From NCBI GenBank assembly GCA_019113295.1, contig DXHR01000007.1, positions 1 to 64,000 of the forward strand: a stretch of 64,000 bases of DNA. The letters are read 5' to 3'. The notes beneath the pieces were generated by a model. The model worked only from the letters and a program-made list of their open reading frames with translations. It was not told the origin of the DNA and made no database searches. This stretch comes from Candidatus Salinicoccus stercoripullorum (lineage in GTDB: Bacteria > Bacillota > Bacilli > Staphylococcales > Salinicoccaceae). Of the stretch, positions 37,484 through 46,629 are shown piece by piece (position 1 is the first letter of the stretch; every line of letters starts with the position of its first letter). The position numbers and the translations under genes are program-made.

Positions 37484-38899
37484 ATGAAAGGCAGCTCCCT
37501 CTGGAAGTTCGGTCTGGTAATCCTGGCTGTTCTTTTCCTTTCATTATTAACAGCAAACACAGAACAGGCATCAGCGAACAGTGCATTGGACAGCATGATC
37601 GAGATCAGGTCAGATGACGGAGAGTACGACTCGGCGGAGGCACAGGCGATGATCGACAGGCTTCAGAGAGTGGACGACCGCATACTGCAGCATACAGACA
37701 GTGCAGGGGTGAGCATCATACTTATGGATATGCCGCTCACAGAACTGCCTGAGTTCGACTACCTTTCAGGCAAGGTGCCGCGAGGCTGGGAAAACACCAA
37801 TTCCACATGGGATGAAGTACCGGGGGCAGGCGGTCACACAACCGCTGCCAGAATTGGTTACAGCGACCCGGGAAACGACCATTCTACGATCAATCTCGAA
37901 CTGCATGAATACGGTCACGCAGTCGATTCATATGCTGCCGGTTTCACAGTGAGCGGCTCGGATGAATTCCGCCAGATCATGAACCGGGAAAAGGGTGCAT
38001 TATTCGGTGACCATAAAGTGCCGGAATATTTTGATGAACCGGGAGAATACTTTGCTGAAGTATTTGCGATGTACTATCTTGGCGGAGATGCCCGCAGCAA
38101 ACTCCAGAACCGCGCACCTGAAACGTATGAATTCATCAGCCATCTCCACAACAGGCTTGTCACGGTCGATGAAGTGACGGGGAACACTGCAAAAATTTCA
38201 TGGGATGAGATGGATGGCGCAGCCAAGTATGAAATCTACCGGAATGACGAGAAAATCGATGAAACCACCGGGACAAGTTTCACGGATGAGGATCTCAAGA
38301 CTTCCACAAACTATAACTATTATATCAAACCGGTGGATTCATCCGGCGATCCGCTTCTGACATCATACTTCCGTTCAACGACCACACAGGCTGAAGATGA
38401 TGCCCCGGAAGTGGATACAGGTGAACTCGGGAGTGTGATTGAAGAGGCCGAAGCGGTCAGTGAGGAAGACCGCAGTCCGGGTCTGCAGTCCGCACTTGAA
38501 AATGCAAAAAGCACAATCGAAAACGATGATGCAGACCAGCAGCAGATGGATGAGGCCGAGGCAGCATTATCTTCTGCAATCAAGTCAAACGAAGAAGAGA
38601 TGGAAGCTGCCGGGGAAGAGTCAGAAGAAGAGTCTACTGAAGAATCCATGGAAGAAGAGACGACCGGGGAAGCGGCGGAGGAATCTTCACAAGAAGAAGA
38701 AACGACCGAAGAACCTGCCTCAGAAGAGACTGAAGAATCGAAGGAAGAGCAATCCATAGAGGAAACGGAAGCCGAATCCGAGACGGGAAGTTCACAGGCA
38801 GAAGCGTCAAAAGACAATACGTTCATGATTTTGCTGTCCGCTGTACTGGTTATCCTGGCAATCATCGCGGCAATACTGATATGGAAAAGGAAGAAATAA
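37484..38899 (+). CDS. membrane-anchored lethal-factor/PPEP-like metalloprotease
   Basis: 471 residues. Signal peptide about 1-31. Catalytic domain about 35-225 with GWENTNSTWDEVPGAGG, zinc motif LELHEYGHAVDSY (HExxH) and GEYFAEVFAMYYLGG carrying the further Glu ligand, the pattern of anthrax lethal factor-related and Pro-Pro endopeptidases. Then a fibronectin-III-like domain (about 228-305), a FIVAR-like helical stretch (about 315-375), a long Glu/Ser/Thr-rich acidic stalk, and a C-terminal membrane helix followed by WKRKK. No LPxTG sortase signal. AAGAAGGGAA precedes ATG 37484. Likely cleaves an extracellular protein; target unknown. The 178 nt upstream hold only a short TTTTTCCG/CGGGAAAAA hairpin near 37425. 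Confidence 0.8.
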   Translation: MKGSSLWKFGLVILAVLFLSLLTANTEQASANSALDSMIEIRSDDGEYDSAEAQAMIDRLQRVDDRILQHTDSAGVSIILMDMPLTELPEFDYLSGKVPRGWENTNSTWDEVPGAGGHTTAARIGYSDPGNDHSTINLELHEYGHAVDSYAAGFTVSGSDEFRQIMNREKGALFGDHKVPEYFDEPGEYFAEVFAMYYLGGDARSKLQNRAPETYEFISHLHNRLVTVDEVTGNTAKISWDEMDGAAKYEIYRNDEKIDETTGTSFTDEDLKTSTNYNYYIKPVDSSGDPLLTSYFRSTTTQAEDDAPEVDTGELGSVIEEAEAVSEEDRSPGLQSALENAKSTIENDDADQQQMDEAEAALSSAIKSNEEEMEAAGEESEEESTEESMEEETTGEAAEESSQEEETTEEPASEETEESKEEQSIEETEAESETGSSQAEASKDNTFMILLSAVLVILAIIAAILIWKRKK

Positions 38900-38910
38900 T
38901 AACTGCATGG

Positions 38911-38948
38911 CAGAAGCTCTGACACAGGTCGGTGCTTCTGTTTTGTTT
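38911..38948 (+). terminator. terminator of the protease gene
   Basis: CAGAAGC/GCTTCTG stem enclosing 16 nt, followed by TTTTGTTT. The loop is large, so it is a moderate terminator. Confidence 0.6.
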
Positions 38949-39024
38949 CAATGGCTACCTTTATGTACCTTTTTCGTCTATCATGTAGGAGAGATTCAAA
39001 TCTTTTCAAAGGAAGTTGAACAGC

Positions 39025-39930
39025 ATGGAATTATTGATGATTGTACTGCCGGTGTTCCTCATCTTCGGCATCGGCTATGCCTCCCAGAAACTTTTGAAGA
39101 TGGATATCAAATCGATATCCGCCATGTCTCTATACATACTGCTGCCGCTTCTGACATTCGATACGTTTTACCGTAATGAGCTGACAGTGGACTATCTGTA
39201 TCTGTTCATATTCTCGGTGATCATTACAGTGATCCTCATCGGAATAACGATCCTCATCGGATGGTTTATGAAATCCACCAAAGAGGATGTTTCAGCCATT
39301 TTGCTCGGGACTTTATTCCCGAACAGCGGGAACTACGGCGCGCCGGTCATGCTGTTTGCGCTTGGTGCTGTGGCTTTCGACTATGCCATCGTATTAATGG
39401 TGCTGCACGGATTCATCATCAGCACGGTCGGCATCTTCATCGCATCGTTCGGCAGTGGGGGGACGATTTCCGTGAAGGATGCCATCTTGAGCATATTCAG
39501 GATACCGGTGATATACGGTGCCGCAGCAGGGTTATTGCTCCAGCTCACGCACATCACAATCGATGACAAGCTGATGGATATCCTGCAGATGACAGGGAAT
39601 GCGGCCATTCCTGTCGTCATGCTTATCCTCGGCATGCAGCTCGCCGAGATCAGAAAAGAGAACTTTGAGCTGAGGAACATCAACACTGTCGTCCTCATCC
39701 GCATGGTCGTTTCACCACTCGTTGCGATGGTGCTCGTCATATTCATGCCTGTGGACGAGACAATGAAGATGGTCTTCATCATACTGAACGCAATGCCGGT
39801 GGCCGCCAATTCCACCATGCTTGCCGTACAATTCAATGTAAAGCCGAATCTGGTATCATTCTCGACGCTGGTCACAACACTGCTGAGTCTTTTGACCATA
39901 CCGTTCTTCCTATACCTGATCGGAATATAA
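39025..39930 (+). CDS. AEC-family transporter
   Basis: 301 residues, ten helices in two five-helix halves. N-terminal LPVFLIFGIGYASQKLLKMD and GTLFPNSGNYGAPVMLFA mark the auxin-efflux-carrier/malonate-permease family (MdcF, MleP, YwkB). AAAGGAAG precedes ATG 39025; TTG 39016 is too close to it. Monocistronic. Substrate, often a carboxylate, unknown. Confidence 0.82.
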   Translation: MELLMIVLPVFLIFGIGYASQKLLKMDIKSISAMSLYILLPLLTFDTFYRNELTVDYLYLFIFSVIITVILIGITILIGWFMKSTKEDVSAILLGTLFPNSGNYGAPVMLFALGAVAFDYAIVLMVLHGFIISTVGIFIASFGSGGTISVKDAILSIFRIPVIYGAAAGLLLQLTHITIDDKLMDILQMTGNAAIPVVMLILGMQLAEIRKENFELRNINTVVLIRMVVSPLVAMVLVIFMPVDETMKMVFIILNAMPVAANSTMLAVQFNVKPNLVSFSTLVTTLLSLLTIPFFLYLIGI

Positions 39931-39935
39931 TACTG

Positions 39936-39959
39936 CCGGGACAAAAGTCCCGGTTTTTT
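39936..39959 (+). terminator. terminator of the AEC transporter gene
   Basis: CCGGGAC/GTCCCGG stem with AAAA loop and six T. Confidence 0.9.
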
Positions 39960-40009
39960 ACATTAAATGAATTTCTGAACGTTGGCTTGTCAAAAGGAGA
40001 TCATATGAC

Positions 40010-40171
40010 GTGACGAATTCAATCGCCGCAATCGAAGAAGATGCCGACAGGGTGGATGCGGGTATTACAGGCGCGGGTGCAGCCGGCGGACAGGAAAATT
40101 GGATCATCGGTGTCGCCTGGACTTTTTTACTGCAATTAATAATATGTTTATATATTATAATATTTATATAG
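40010..40171 (+). CDS. possible 53-residue membrane peptide or gene remnant
   Basis: AAAGGAGA lies about 10 nt before GTG 40010. The frame gives a Gly/Ala-rich start and a hydrophobic end (WIIGVAWTFLLQLIICLYII) and stops at 40171, overlapping the murQ promoter region. Not recognised. It may be a small membrane protein or a decayed end of a larger gene. The rest of this 300-nt gap holds the AEC terminator and murQ regulatory sites. Confidence 0.25.
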   Translation: MTNSIAAIEEDADRVDAGITGAGAAGGQENWIIGVAWTFLLQLIICLYIIIFI

Positions 40172-40208
40172 AAATATTATTTACTTTGATAGCGCTTTCC
40201 CTTATACT
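40171..40208 (+). promoter_or_regulatory. murQPR promoter with RpiR-type operator and cre
   Basis: Promoter TTTACT (40180-40185), 17-nt spacer, TATACT (40203-40208). A near-palindrome GAAATATTATTTAC at 40171-40184 resembles the RpiR-type site at 8934 and overlaps the -35. A cre site TGATAGCGCTTTCC (40187-40200, 12 of 14) fills the spacer. So local MurR control and CcpA repression are both expected. Confidence 0.65.
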
Positions 40209-40230
40209 GCTTTTAAGGGAGTGAAAATCT

Positions 40231-41109
40231 ATGGGTACTGAGAACAGAAACGAAAAATCAAAGGAACTGGATTTACTGGGTGTGGGTGAGATCATTACTC
40301 TCATGAATGCGGAGACGGTGGATGCTCTGAAGGCCGTGGAAGCGGAGAAGGGAAGTATCGAACGTCTGATTACTGCGATTCTTGAGCAGGATGCAGGCAG
40401 GGTCATCTATGCCGGAGCGGGTACGAGCGGCAGGCTGGGTGTTCTGGATGCATCCGAATGTCCTCCGACTTTCAATACGGACCCGGATGAATTCATCGGA
40501 ATCATAGCCGGAGGCGATAAGGCGCTCAGGTTCGCAGTTGAAGGGGCGGAGGATTCCGAGTCACTCGGGAAATCGGATGTCCTGGATCTCGAAGTGGGGC
40601 CGCAGGACTGCGTCATCGGCATTGCAGCGAGCGGCCGGACGCCCTACGTCAAAGGGGCACTCAAGGCAGCTGAGGAGGCGGGGGCCCTGACCGGCAGCAT
40701 CTCCAATAATAAGGAGAGTGACATATCGGATTTTGCTGATTTTCCGGTGGAAGTGGCCTCCGGCCCTGAAATACTTACAGGATCTACACGTCTGAAAGCA
40801 GGCACGACGCAAAAGCTGGTCCTCAACATGATTTCGACGATCATCAACATCAAAAGGGGAAAGGTTTACGGAAATTACATGGTGGATGTCAATCCGAGCA
40901 ACCGGAAGCTTGAAAGGCGTGCGATCAATATGATCCGGGAAATTACGGATACTGATGAAGGCACAGCCGCGGAGGCTTTCAATGGGTCAGGGAGACATGT
41001 GAAGACGGCTGTGCTGATGATCATGCTGGATGTGGACAGAACAGAGGCGGAATCACTGCTGTCAGAGCAGTCGCATATCAGGAAAATATTGACTACAGAC
41101 AAGGGGTAA
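40231..41109 (+). CDS. murQ: N-acetylmuramic acid 6-phosphate etherase
   Basis: 292 residues. Splits MurNAc 6-phosphate into GlcNAc 6-phosphate and D-lactate in the cytoplasm. SIS domain with YAGAGTSGRLGVLDASECPP, GIAASGRTPYV and GSTRLKAGTTQK, all MurQ signatures; the catalytic Glu lies in the ASECPP segment. AAGGGAG precedes the ATG. First gene of murQ-murP-murR, a unit for recycling peptidoglycan sugar. Confidence 0.93.
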   Translation: MGTENRNEKSKELDLLGVGEIITLMNAETVDALKAVEAEKGSIERLITAILEQDAGRVIYAGAGTSGRLGVLDASECPPTFNTDPDEFIGIIAGGDKALRFAVEGAEDSESLGKSDVLDLEVGPQDCVIGIAASGRTPYVKGALKAAEEAGALTGSISNNKESDISDFADFPVEVASGPEILTGSTRLKAGTTQKLVLNMISTIINIKRGKVYGNYMVDVNPSNRKLERRAINMIREITDTDEGTAAEAFNGSGRHVKTAVLMIMLDVDRTEAESLLSEQSHIRKILTTDKG

Positions 41110-41114
41110 ATAGT

Positions 41115-42431
41115 ATGTCTAAAATTTTGGCTTCACAGCTGCTCGATCTGTTGGGCGGCAAAGAGAATATAGCAAGCATATACAATTGCATGACACGTGT
41201 GAGGGTGGTGGCTAAAGATCACAGCAAGATTGATGTAGAAAATATCAAAAATCTCGACGGTGTCAATGGGGTGGTCGACGACGATGAATTCCAGATCATA
41301 CTGGGACCGGGTGCTGCAGAGAAGACCCGGAGAGAAATGGAAAAGCAGATAGGGGAAATTGAAACGAACGGTTCCACGCCGAAGAAAAAAGGGATAAAGT
41401 ACCTGCTCAAGAAAATCGGCAATATTTTCATACCGCTGATTCCGGCTCTGGTGGCTTCCGGACTTATCAACGGTGTCGTGAATTTTGCGATAAACTCAGG
41501 TGTGGATACTGAACTTTTCTGGGTCCAGGTACTGCAGTTCATCGGGGGCGCCTTCTTTACAATCATAGGTGTGCTCGTCGGTTTCAATACGGCAAAGGAA
41601 TTCGGAGGTACTCCTGCCCTTGGGGCAATAAGCGGTGCACTCATTTTTAACCCGGCATTGGATGAAATGGAGCTTTTCGGTGAATCACTCGTGTCCGGAC
41701 GCGGGGGGTTGTTCGCAGTGATGATGTCTGCCTTCCTCATGGCGATATTGGAGCAGCAGATAAGGAAAGTGGTGCCCAATTCACTCGATCTGATCGTGAC
41801 GTCCACACTCACGGTATTCATCGTCGGGCTCCTCACAGTAATCGGCCTGCAACCGCTCGGGGCAGTACTGTCCGAGGGGATCATCGTATCCATCAACTGG
41901 GTGCTTGAAGTCGGCGGCGTATTCGCAGGAGCCGTCCTGGCAGCAACATTCCTGCCGCTGGTACTGGTCGGGCTGCATCACGGTCTGACGCCGATCCATC
42001 TTGAATTTATACAGGACATCGGTTATACACCGATATTTACCATCCTCGGCATGGCCGGAGCCGGACAGGTCGGTGCCGCCGTGGCGGTTTTCGTCAAAAC
42101 GAAATCAAAACGCCTGAAAAATATCATCAAAGGAACGCTGCCGGTCGGCTTCCTCGGTATCGGCGAACCGCTTCTCTACGGCGTGACGCTGCCGCTGGGC
42201 AGACCATTTCTGACCGCATGCCTCGGGGCGGCTTTCGGCGGTGCATACCAGGCGCTGATGACAACGGGTGCCATCAATATCGGTGTTTCGGGCATCTCGC
42301 TCGTGCCGCTTATCGCTGAGGGCAAATATATCCACTATATCATCGGGCTCATACTCGGATATGCCGGCGGATTTTTATTCACCTATATGTTCGGATTCAA
42401 TGAAAAGATGGTCGAAAATCTGGATAAATAA
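41115..42431 (+). CDS. murP: MurNAc-specific PTS EIIBC
   Basis: 438 residues. EIIB at 1-90 with phospho-Cys in IYNCMTRVRV, then the EIIC membrane domain (IGNIFIPLIPALVASGLING, GIGEPLLYGVTLPLGRPF). No EIIA domain, so it must take phosphate from another enzyme's EIIA, as known for MurP, which uses the glucose EIIA. It begins 6 nt after murQ and is cotranscribed with it. Imports and phosphorylates N-acetylmuramic acid. Confidence 0.88.
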   Translation: MSKILASQLLDLLGGKENIASIYNCMTRVRVVAKDHSKIDVENIKNLDGVNGVVDDDEFQIILGPGAAEKTRREMEKQIGEIETNGSTPKKKGIKYLLKKIGNIFIPLIPALVASGLINGVVNFAINSGVDTELFWVQVLQFIGGAFFTIIGVLVGFNTAKEFGGTPALGAISGALIFNPALDEMELFGESLVSGRGGLFAVMMSAFLMAILEQQIRKVVPNSLDLIVTSTLTVFIVGLLTVIGLQPLGAVLSEGIIVSINWVLEVGGVFAGAVLAATFLPLVLVGLHHGLTPIHLEFIQDIGYTPIFTILGMAGAGQVGAAVAVFVKTKSKRLKNIIKGTLPVGFLGIGEPLLYGVTLPLGRPFLTACLGAAFGGAYQALMTTGAINIGVSGISLVPLIAEGKYIHYIIGLILGYAGGFLFTYMFGFNEKMVENLDK

Positions 42432-42595
42432 TACGCGGATGTGACTGTAAATAAAATTTTAAAAGATCGGACGTTGACGATTACAATTGGTTTATGAGTA
42501 TGCTAAAGTAAGAAATAAGTATAACAGAATTGTACGGATGTGCGTTTGCATGGGGTCGGGCCAGAGTACACCGTCCAATTGAATGGGAGTAGATC

Positions 42596-43444
42596 ATGTA
42601 TTCAGTAACAAAACAAATCCGGGGTCAGATGGATGCTTTCAGCAGAAAAGAGAGATTGATCGCGAAATACGTCCTTGAACACAGTGAGGATTTTCTGACT
42701 GCGAGCATCGCCGAAAATGCAGACAGTATAGGGGTAAGTCAGGCAAGCATCACCAAGTTTTCAAAGAAGATCGGACTGAAGGGTCTGCGATCACTTAAAG
42801 TTGAACTTGCAAAAGAGCATACGAAATCGGAGCAGGAAGTCTACAGTAAATCACTGTCTCCGGAGGACGATGTCAATATTACGATGGACAAAGCGCTGAA
42901 TAATACAGTAAGTGCATTATACGGCACACATAAGACGGTGAACTACAGGTCGGTCGAGGAAGCGGCCGAGACACTCGCCTCCGCCAGTGAAGTCGTACTG
43001 TTCGGAATCGGAGCGTCAAGAATACCGAGTGAGGACCTTTATCTCAAGCTCTCAAGAATCGGCATCAAGTCGGTTGTTCCATTTGATAATCACGTATTGC
43101 TGACAAAGATTCCGGTGCTTAAAGAAGGATCGGTAGTTGTCCTCTTCTCAACGTCAGGAAGGACAAAAGAGATTATCGACATTCTGAAGCAGTGCCGCAG
43201 CAATGGTGTAAAAACCATACTCATTACACAGTCCATCAGCTCACCTGCGAGAAATATCGCAAGCATCGTCATGAGTACATCGCTTGAAGAGAACAACATC
43301 CGTATCGGAACGATGACGGCAAGGATTTCACAGCTCTACCTGGTTGATGTGCTGTTCATGAGGACGGCGATCAAATCGGGTGACGATATTTTTGAGAAGA
43401 TCAATGATACGCATGAGGCAGTGCAGGATTATAAGATGGATTAG
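42596..43444 (+). CDS. murR: MurR-like RpiR-family regulator
   Basis: 282 residues: N-terminal HTH_6 (TASIAENADSIGVSQASITKF) and C-terminal SIS domain (about 115-255; VLFGIGASRIPSEDL, VLFSTSGRTKEIIDIL) that would bind MurNAc 6-phosphate. Third gene after murQ-murP; a 164-nt gap with a possible TTGACG/TATGCT promoter near 42474-42504 may give separate expression. Likely represses murQ-murP through the site at 40171. Confidence 0.83.
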   Translation: MYSVTKQIRGQMDAFSRKERLIAKYVLEHSEDFLTASIAENADSIGVSQASITKFSKKIGLKGLRSLKVELAKEHTKSEQEVYSKSLSPEDDVNITMDKALNNTVSALYGTHKTVNYRSVEEAAETLASASEVVLFGIGASRIPSEDLYLKLSRIGIKSVVPFDNHVLLTKIPVLKEGSVVVLFSTSGRTKEIIDILKQCRSNGVKTILITQSISSPARNIASIVMSTSLEENNIRIGTMTARISQLYLVDVLFMRTAIKSGDDIFEKINDTHEAVQDYKMD

Positions 43445-43528
43445 CCGGATATACGAAAGCCGGGGACGGAAGTTCCGGGCTTTCTGTGTTTTTGAGGAAT
43501 TTGAGGCATCGGCAAATATAGCCATAAA

Positions 43529-43564
43529 GAAGCCCGGTACCAGAACATCTGGTGCCGGGCTTCT
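43529..43564. terminator. bidirectional terminator between murR and AgcS genes
   Basis: Stem GAAGCCCGGTACCAG/TGGTGCCGGGCTTC type (one or two G-U pairs) between convergent genes. T-tracts are short. A second weaker hairpin AAAGCC...GGCTTT lies at 43454-43481. Confidence 0.7.
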
Positions 43565-43566
43565 GA

Positions 43567-44967
43567 CTATTTGCCTGCTTTCAATTCTTTTTCTTCCCTG
43601 ATGTCCTTTTTGTAATAGTGATCGGACTTGAAGTATTCATTCTTGAGTTCGATTATTTTCGGAGACATCAATACAATTGCAAGTATATTCGGCACGAGGA
43701 TCATGAACAGCATGATGTCGAGGAATGTCCAGAGTGTAGTGGCGCCTCCAATGGCTCCGATGATGATTGAAATGACATACACTGTTTTCATCGCGGTACC
43801 AGCCCACAGTCCGAAGAGATACTCGGCCTGTCTTGAACCGTAGAATACGACGACTGTGATGGTGGAGAATACGAACAGGACCAGTGCTATGGAAACCATC
43901 GTGCTGCCGGCGGATCCGAATGCTTCACCGAAGGCGCGGGCTGTGAGTGCTTCCCTCACACTTCCATCTGCAGCGTCCTCATGCTGCCATACGCCGGAAA
44001 TGATGATTACAAGACCCGTAATTGTACAGATGATCAGCGTATCCACGAGGATTTCAATGACGCCCCACAGGGCCTGTCTGACAGGGTGGTCTGTCTCGGC
44101 AGCGGAATGGGCGATCGGTGATGTACCGAGTCCGGCTTCGTTGCTGTAGATGCCGCGCGCGAACCCCCAGCGGATGGTTTCTGCAAGCACGGCGCCGGCA
44201 CCGCCGCCAAGTGCTGCGCTCGGATTGAATGCTTCTGTGAAGATCAGAATGAATGCTTCGGGTATCGCCTGCACATTCATAAGGATGATGATGAGCCCGG
44301 CGATGATATATAACAATGCCATTACAGGTACGAGTATCGAGCTGACTGCACCGATGCGTTTGATGCCGCCGAATACGACAAGCCCGACGAAGGCTGCAAC
44401 GACAATTCCTGTAATCAGCGGGCTGAGGGTGAATGTGTCATCAATCGTACTGGCGACTGAATTACTCTGTACCATGATGCTCGGTATCAGTTCGAGGATC
44501 AGGAAGATGGCATACCAGCCGGCGAGTATTTTACCGATCAGCGGCCATTTGATGCCGTTCTTCATATAGTAGGTCGGACCTCCGACATATTCGCCGATTG
44601 CATTCTTTTCCCTGTAGTGTACACCGAGAGTGATCTCACCGAATTTGAGTCCCATGCCGAGAATGGCGATGACCCACATCCAGAATACAGCCCCCGGCCC
44701 TCCAAGCATGATGGCTACGGGCACCCCGACGATGTTGGCTGCACCGATTGTTGAACTGAGTGCGGTAGTCAGCGTCTGGAAAGGAGTGACCGTGCCGTCC
44801 CCCTTGGTTTTCTTGCCGATCTGCCCGACAGTCTGTTTGAATATGTGAACCGGATATCTGAATTGGAAAAACTTCAGTTTGATGGTAAGGTACATACTCG
44901 TCAGGAATAGAATGATTACAACCGGATATCCCCACAGAAAATCTGATACTGCTGTGATAAATTCCAT
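43567..44967 (-). CDS. alanine/glycine:cation symporter (AgcS family)
   Basis: 466 residues, about 11 helices. Family marks: TLTTALSSTIGAANIVGVPV read as FQTLTTALSSTIGAANI, GPGAVFWMWVIAILGMGLKF, GFARGIYSNEAGLGTSPIAH. Sodium-coupled uptake of alanine or glycine. AAAGGGG precedes ATG 44967. It lies directly downstream of the RocB-like gene in the same direction, so the two may be cotranscribed. Confidence 0.88.
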   Translation of the reverse strand: MEFITAVSDFLWGYPVVIILFLTSMYLTIKLKFFQFRYPVHIFKQTVGQIGKKTKGDGTVTPFQTLTTALSSTIGAANIVGVPVAIMLGGPGAVFWMWVIAILGMGLKFGEITLGVHYREKNAIGEYVGGPTYYMKNGIKWPLIGKILAGWYAIFLILELIPSIMVQSNSVASTIDDTFTLSPLITGIVVAAFVGLVVFGGIKRIGAVSSILVPVMALLYIIAGLIIILMNVQAIPEAFILIFTEAFNPSAALGGGAGAVLAETIRWGFARGIYSNEAGLGTSPIAHSAAETDHPVRQALWGVIEILVDTLIICTITGLVIIISGVWQHEDAADGSVREALTARAFGEAFGSAGSTMVSIALVLFVFSTITVVVFYGSRQAEYLFGLWAGTAMKTVYVISIIIGAIGGATTLWTFLDIMLFMILVPNILAIVLMSPKIIELKNEYFKSDHYYKKDIREEKELKAGK

Positions 44968-45003
44968 AATAAGTCCCCTTTACAATTTTAGTTGCTGATC
45001 CTG

Positions 45004-46605
45004 TCATATTTCCCAAAAGAATTTTTTCAATATATTTTCAAGCAGCTTCGGCGTTATTTCGAAGGCGCTTTCTTTATGGAGCCGTTCTGTCAGCTTATGT
45101 GGATCCTTGCCGAATGGACCGATATTGATGAATGGTGCCTGGAGCTTCTGCATCTCCTCGAACGGAACCGTATATGTCCGATCCCATACCGGCGTATTGT
45201 TCCGGTAGGTTTCCCAGCTGTCATCGTGACTGTCGTACGTTACATAGCTGAGATCGGATATGCCGTTGAAGTAATGGATTTCAACCGGGTCGATTGAATG
45301 GTTTTCCGCCATATAACGCTTCGTGTAACCGACGATATCCCTGATCAGCTCATCTTCAGAAGCATTCACTGAAGGATAGTAGGGCGGTGCATATAAAGTT
45401 ACAGCAAGCGGTACGAGCTCCTTGCAGCAGGTGACCATCCGGTTGGCGATCCTCATGGATTTCTCCCGGTCGTCCAAATCGTCCCTGTCCTCATAGATAT
45501 CGTGGATTTCATCCATCTTCTCAGAACCGAGTTTTTCCAGGGTATAGGCATAGAGCTCACGGTAGCTCATCGTTCTGATCTGTCCGACGGGGCGTATGTT
45601 CTCCCGCCCGCAGATCGTTTCATATTGTTCCTGGCATTCCTTCATGGCTTCCCTGGCCAGGAAGTTGTATTTGACGAAAATATCCTCCGCATTCTGTCTC
45701 ATGGTGAAGACATTGTACAGAGAAGCGACATGATGCGACGTCTGGGTGGAGTAGTCTTCTTTCAAATCATAGTTTTTCAGTGTGAGGGGCAGCGGTGTTT
45801 TTTCACCGTATTCCTCTTCGGAGAAAGCATCTGTGAATTCCATCTTCCGGTTGAGGAATGACGCCATGTAATAGGCATTCAAACCACGGAGCGGCTCCCC
45901 TGCGTGGGTCTCGATTCCATAGAAGAGGGCGGAAGGCATGATTTTCCCGATGGAGCCTGAGTATATATAGTAGTTTGGATCTTCCGGCCGCTGGGTGAAG
46001 CTCGGTTCACTGTTCAGGAAGAGGGATATATCCAGACTATGCTTTTTCTTCATCCCATCGAGGTTTTCAACAGCTGCCCGCATACCGGCGGAATCCACCT
46101 CCTCATCAGGTACTGTGAGGAGAAGCAGATTGACCGGCCATCGTTCCCGGACTGCCTTTTCAAGCAGGTGGATATGGAGGGCGAGCCCCATCTTCATGTC
46201 CATCGTCCCGCGCCCGAAAAGATATTCTCCGGAGATTATGTCTTTTTGTACCTCCCCGGAGAAATCATCCGTATTTTCCCGGATGTGCTGGGTCAGTTCA
46301 CGCGGTGAGAACGCAAGCCGGCTTATGGTGCCGAACTCTTTCGTATGTACAGTGTCGAAGTGGCTGATCAGTACGACCGTGCTCTCAGTCTGACCGGATT
46401 TGTACAGGGCGGATAAGGCATTCCGTTCTTTGCCGGCATCATGGAGTTCAAGAAATTCAGGGTTATCCAGGAAATAATCCAGCTTGAACAGTTCATTCTT
46501 GAGCTTATACGGGAAAAGCACCTCCCCTTCGGTGCCGGTCCTGCTGTCCCATGAAACAAGCTGGCATAAAAGATCCTCCAGTTGACTCTTTGTATTCCAA
46601 TTCAT
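45004..46605 (-). CDS. M20-family amidohydrolase, RocB-like
   Basis: 533 residues, the long RocB type of M20 peptidase/deacylase. Metal-binding motifs: ISHFDTVHT (His, Asp), GRGTMDMKMGL (bridging Asp), VPDEEVDSAG (catalytic Glu-Glu) and NSEPSF. RocB lies in the arginine/ornithine catabolic regulon of Bacillus but its reaction is not settled. AGGGGAG precedes ATG 46605. It is followed by AgcS and preceded by a GntR regulator and a PLP aminotransferase, which suggests uptake and breakdown of an amino-acid derivative. Confidence 0.82.
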   Translation of the reverse strand: MNWNTKSQLEDLLCQLVSWDSRTGTEGEVLFPYKLKNELFKLDYFLDNPEFLELHDAGKERNALSALYKSGQTESTVVLISHFDTVHTKEFGTISRLAFSPRELTQHIRENTDDFSGEVQKDIISGEYLFGRGTMDMKMGLALHIHLLEKAVRERWPVNLLLLTVPDEEVDSAGMRAAVENLDGMKKKHSLDISLFLNSEPSFTQRPEDPNYYIYSGSIGKIMPSALFYGIETHAGEPLRGLNAYYMASFLNRKMEFTDAFSEEEYGEKTPLPLTLKNYDLKEDYSTQTSHHVASLYNVFTMRQNAEDIFVKYNFLAREAMKECQEQYETICGRENIRPVGQIRTMSYRELYAYTLEKLGSEKMDEIHDIYEDRDDLDDREKSMRIANRMVTCCKELVPLAVTLYAPPYYPSVNASEDELIRDIVGYTKRYMAENHSIDPVEIHYFNGISDLSYVTYDSHDDSWETYRNNTPVWDRTYTVPFEEMQKLQAPFINIGPFGKDPHKLTERLHKESAFEITPKLLENILKKFFWEI

Positions 46606-46629
46606 GATAAAAAACTCCCCTTGATAAGT

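Noticed and set aside
38800..38899. Sortase-anchored surface protein
   Set aside because: The C-terminal helix and basic tail look like a sorting signal, but there is no LPxTG or variant before the helix.
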